Positions 5,726 through 6,640 of a stretch of DNA of 6,640 nt are shown here, in pieces; within the stretch, counting starts at the first letter, position 1, and each line of letters opens with the position of its first letter. A program made the translations under genes and the position numbers. The stretch spans positions 1-6,640 of the forward strand of contig CAINTU010000142.1 in assembly GCA_903853515.1 (NCBI GenBank). Direction: 5' to 3'. The DNA comes from an uncultured Micrococcales bacterium. GTDB lineage: Bacteria; Actinomycetota; Actinomycetes; Actinomycetales; Microbacteriaceae. The notes beneath the pieces were generated by a model. It made no database searches. It saw only the letters and a list, made by a program, of their open reading frames with translations, and was not told where the DNA came from.

Positions 5726-5731
5726 AAGGAG
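5726..5731 (+). promoter_or_regulatory. Shine-Dalgarno site of the aldolase gene
   Basis: AAGGAG lies 6 nt before GTG 5738, within the 15-bp gap after the kinase stop. It is a strong match to the 16S 3' end and supports independent, efficient translation of the aldolase from the shared message. Confidence 0.85.
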
Positions 5732-5737
5732 CACCCT

Positions 5738-6640
5738 GTGCCAGTAGCAACCCCAGAGCAATACGCCGAAATGATCGACCGCGCCAAAAAGGCCGGCTTT
5801 GCTTACCCAGCAATCAATGTGAGCAGCTCACAAACTGTCAACGCTGTTCTTCAGGGTCTTACCGAAGCCGGCTCTGACGGCATTTTGCAGGTGACTACCG
5901 GTGGCGGCGACTATTGGTCGGGTTCAAGCGTGAAGCACATGGCTACCGGCGCAGCAGCAATGGCCGGTTTCGTTCGCGAAGTGGCAAAAAACTATCCGAT
6001 CACCGTGGGCATTCACACCGACCACTGCTCAAAGCCACACCTTGAGACCTTCTTGCTGCCTTTGCTCGAGATTTCGAAAGACCGTGTGCGCGCAGGCCAG
6101 GATCCACTTTTCAACTCGCAAATGTGGGATGGCTCAGCTGTTTCGCTAACCGAAAACCTGCAGATCTCTAAAGACCTGCTTGCCCAAACCAGCAAGCTCG
6201 GCATCATTCTTGAGGTTGAAATCGGCGTTGTTGGCGGCGAAGAAGATGGCATTGTCGGTGGCGAGGGCGAACACCTTTATTCGACTATCGAAGACGGCAT
6301 GCTAACAGCAGAGGCACTTGGCCTTGGTGAAAACGGTCGTTACCTAACCGCGTTGACATTCGGCAACGTGCACGGTGTCTATAAAGCAGGCAACGTGGTG
6401 TTGCGCCCAGAGTTGCTAAAGGGTATTCAAGACGCTGTTGGCGCAAAGTACGGCAAGAACGCTCCATTCGACTTGGTCTTTCACGGCGGCTCAGGTTCAA
6501 CCGAGCAAGAGATTGCCGATGCGGTGAGATTTGGTGTCGTCAAAATGAACATCGACACCGACACCCAATATGCTTTCACCCGTTCGATTGCAGGTCACAT
6601 GTTCTCGAACTATTCGGGAGTATTAAAAGTCGACGGCGAC
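5738..6640 (+). CDS. fba: Class II fructose-bisphosphate aldolase (partial, runs off right edge)
   Basis: The first 301 residues are visible from GTG 5738 and the frame is open to the edge. The family is about 340-360 aa, so roughly 40-60 residues are missing. It catalyses reversible zinc-dependent cleavage of fructose-1,6-bisphosphate to dihydroxyacetone phosphate and glyceraldehyde-3-phosphate, in the cytoplasm. Visible sites: HTDHC (residues 93-97) with catalytic Asp95 and zinc ligand His96; LEVEIG (158-163) with zinc ligand probably Glu161; the mobile-loop GGEEDG (166-171) carrying the catalytic Glu; zinc ligand His212 in NVHGVYKAGNV; His249 in FHGGSGS; and NIDTDTQ (271-277) binding substrate phosphate and carbonyl groups. 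These match the E. coli FbaA (class IIA) subgroup rather than the tagatose-bisphosphate aldolase type. Linked to the upstream kinase in an operon. The GTG is preferred because of its Shine-Dalgarno site and the family N-terminus. Confidence 0.95.
   Translation, partial: MPVATPEQYAEMIDRAKKAGFAYPAINVSSSQTVNAVLQGLTEAGSDGILQVTTGGGDYWSGSSVKHMATGAAAMAGFVREVAKNYPITVGIHTDHCSKPHLETFLLPLLEISKDRVRAGQDPLFNSQMWDGSAVSLTENLQISKDLLAQTSKLGIILEVEIGVVGGEEDGIVGGEGEHLYSTIEDGMLTAEALGLGENGRYLTALTFGNVHGVYKAGNVVLRPELLKGIQDAVGAKYGKNAPFDLVFHGGSGSTEQEIADAVRFGVVKMNIDTDTQYAFTRSIAGHMFSNYSGVLKVDGD

Noticed and set aside
1..6640. CRISPR array, insertion sequence, integrase, toxin-antitoxin or phage genes
   Set aside because: No regularly spaced repeats and no transposase, integrase or toxin-like reading frames were found on either strand. 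The only repeat pair of note is the ychF tail.

Overview
The window looks like chromosomal DNA of an actinobacterium with a compact genome and mid-range GC. A streamlined member of the Microbacteriaceae (freshwater Luna-type lineages such as Rhodoluna or Aquiluna) would fit, but no marker here fixes the taxon. The clues are actinobacterial-type proteins, start codons lying 6-8 nt downstream of -10-like boxes with no Shine-Dalgarno sequence (leaderless style), GTG starts, and very tight gene packing.

Layout, left to right. Positions 1-69 may be the last codons of an unidentified + strand gene. Positions 66-686 (-) encode an AzoR-like FMN-dependent NADH:quinone/azo oxidoreductase. Positions 784-1578 (+) encode a small penicillin-binding-protein/class C beta-lactamase-type serine hydrolase with all three active-site motifs but almost no N-terminus before its SxxK serine. 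Positions 1575-2648 (-) encode the translation-associated GTPase/ATPase YchF. Positions 2671-3234 (+) encode a stand-alone DnaQ-like (DEDDh) 3'-5' exonuclease. Positions 3289-4515 (+) encode RmuC, followed by a strong intrinsic terminator. Positions 4700-5722 (+) encode a PfkB-family 1-phosphofructokinase-like kinase, and 5738 to the right edge (+) encodes a class II fructose-bisphosphate aldolase. The last two form an operon.

How the genes relate. The exonuclease and RmuC are both DNA-maintenance proteins and lie head-to-tail beside ychF. The kinase and aldolase carry out consecutive steps from a fructose phosphate to triose phosphates. These two are the only genes here with clear Shine-Dalgarno sites (AGGAG, AAGGAG).

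The most unusual signal is at the serine hydrolase. The final nine codons and stop of ychF (peptide DVVEFRFNV, then stop) occur twice in the same orientation: once at the real ychF end (1575-1604), and once as an isolated, synonymously diverged copy at 719-748. The two copies bracket the serine hydrolase gene almost exactly. This looks like a scar of gene insertion or replacement at the ychF 3' end, and it could explain the abnormal 5' end of the hydrolase. A second theme is two very short divergent intergenic regions (22-23 bp), each with one near-symmetric A/T element that could serve as the -10 box for both directions.
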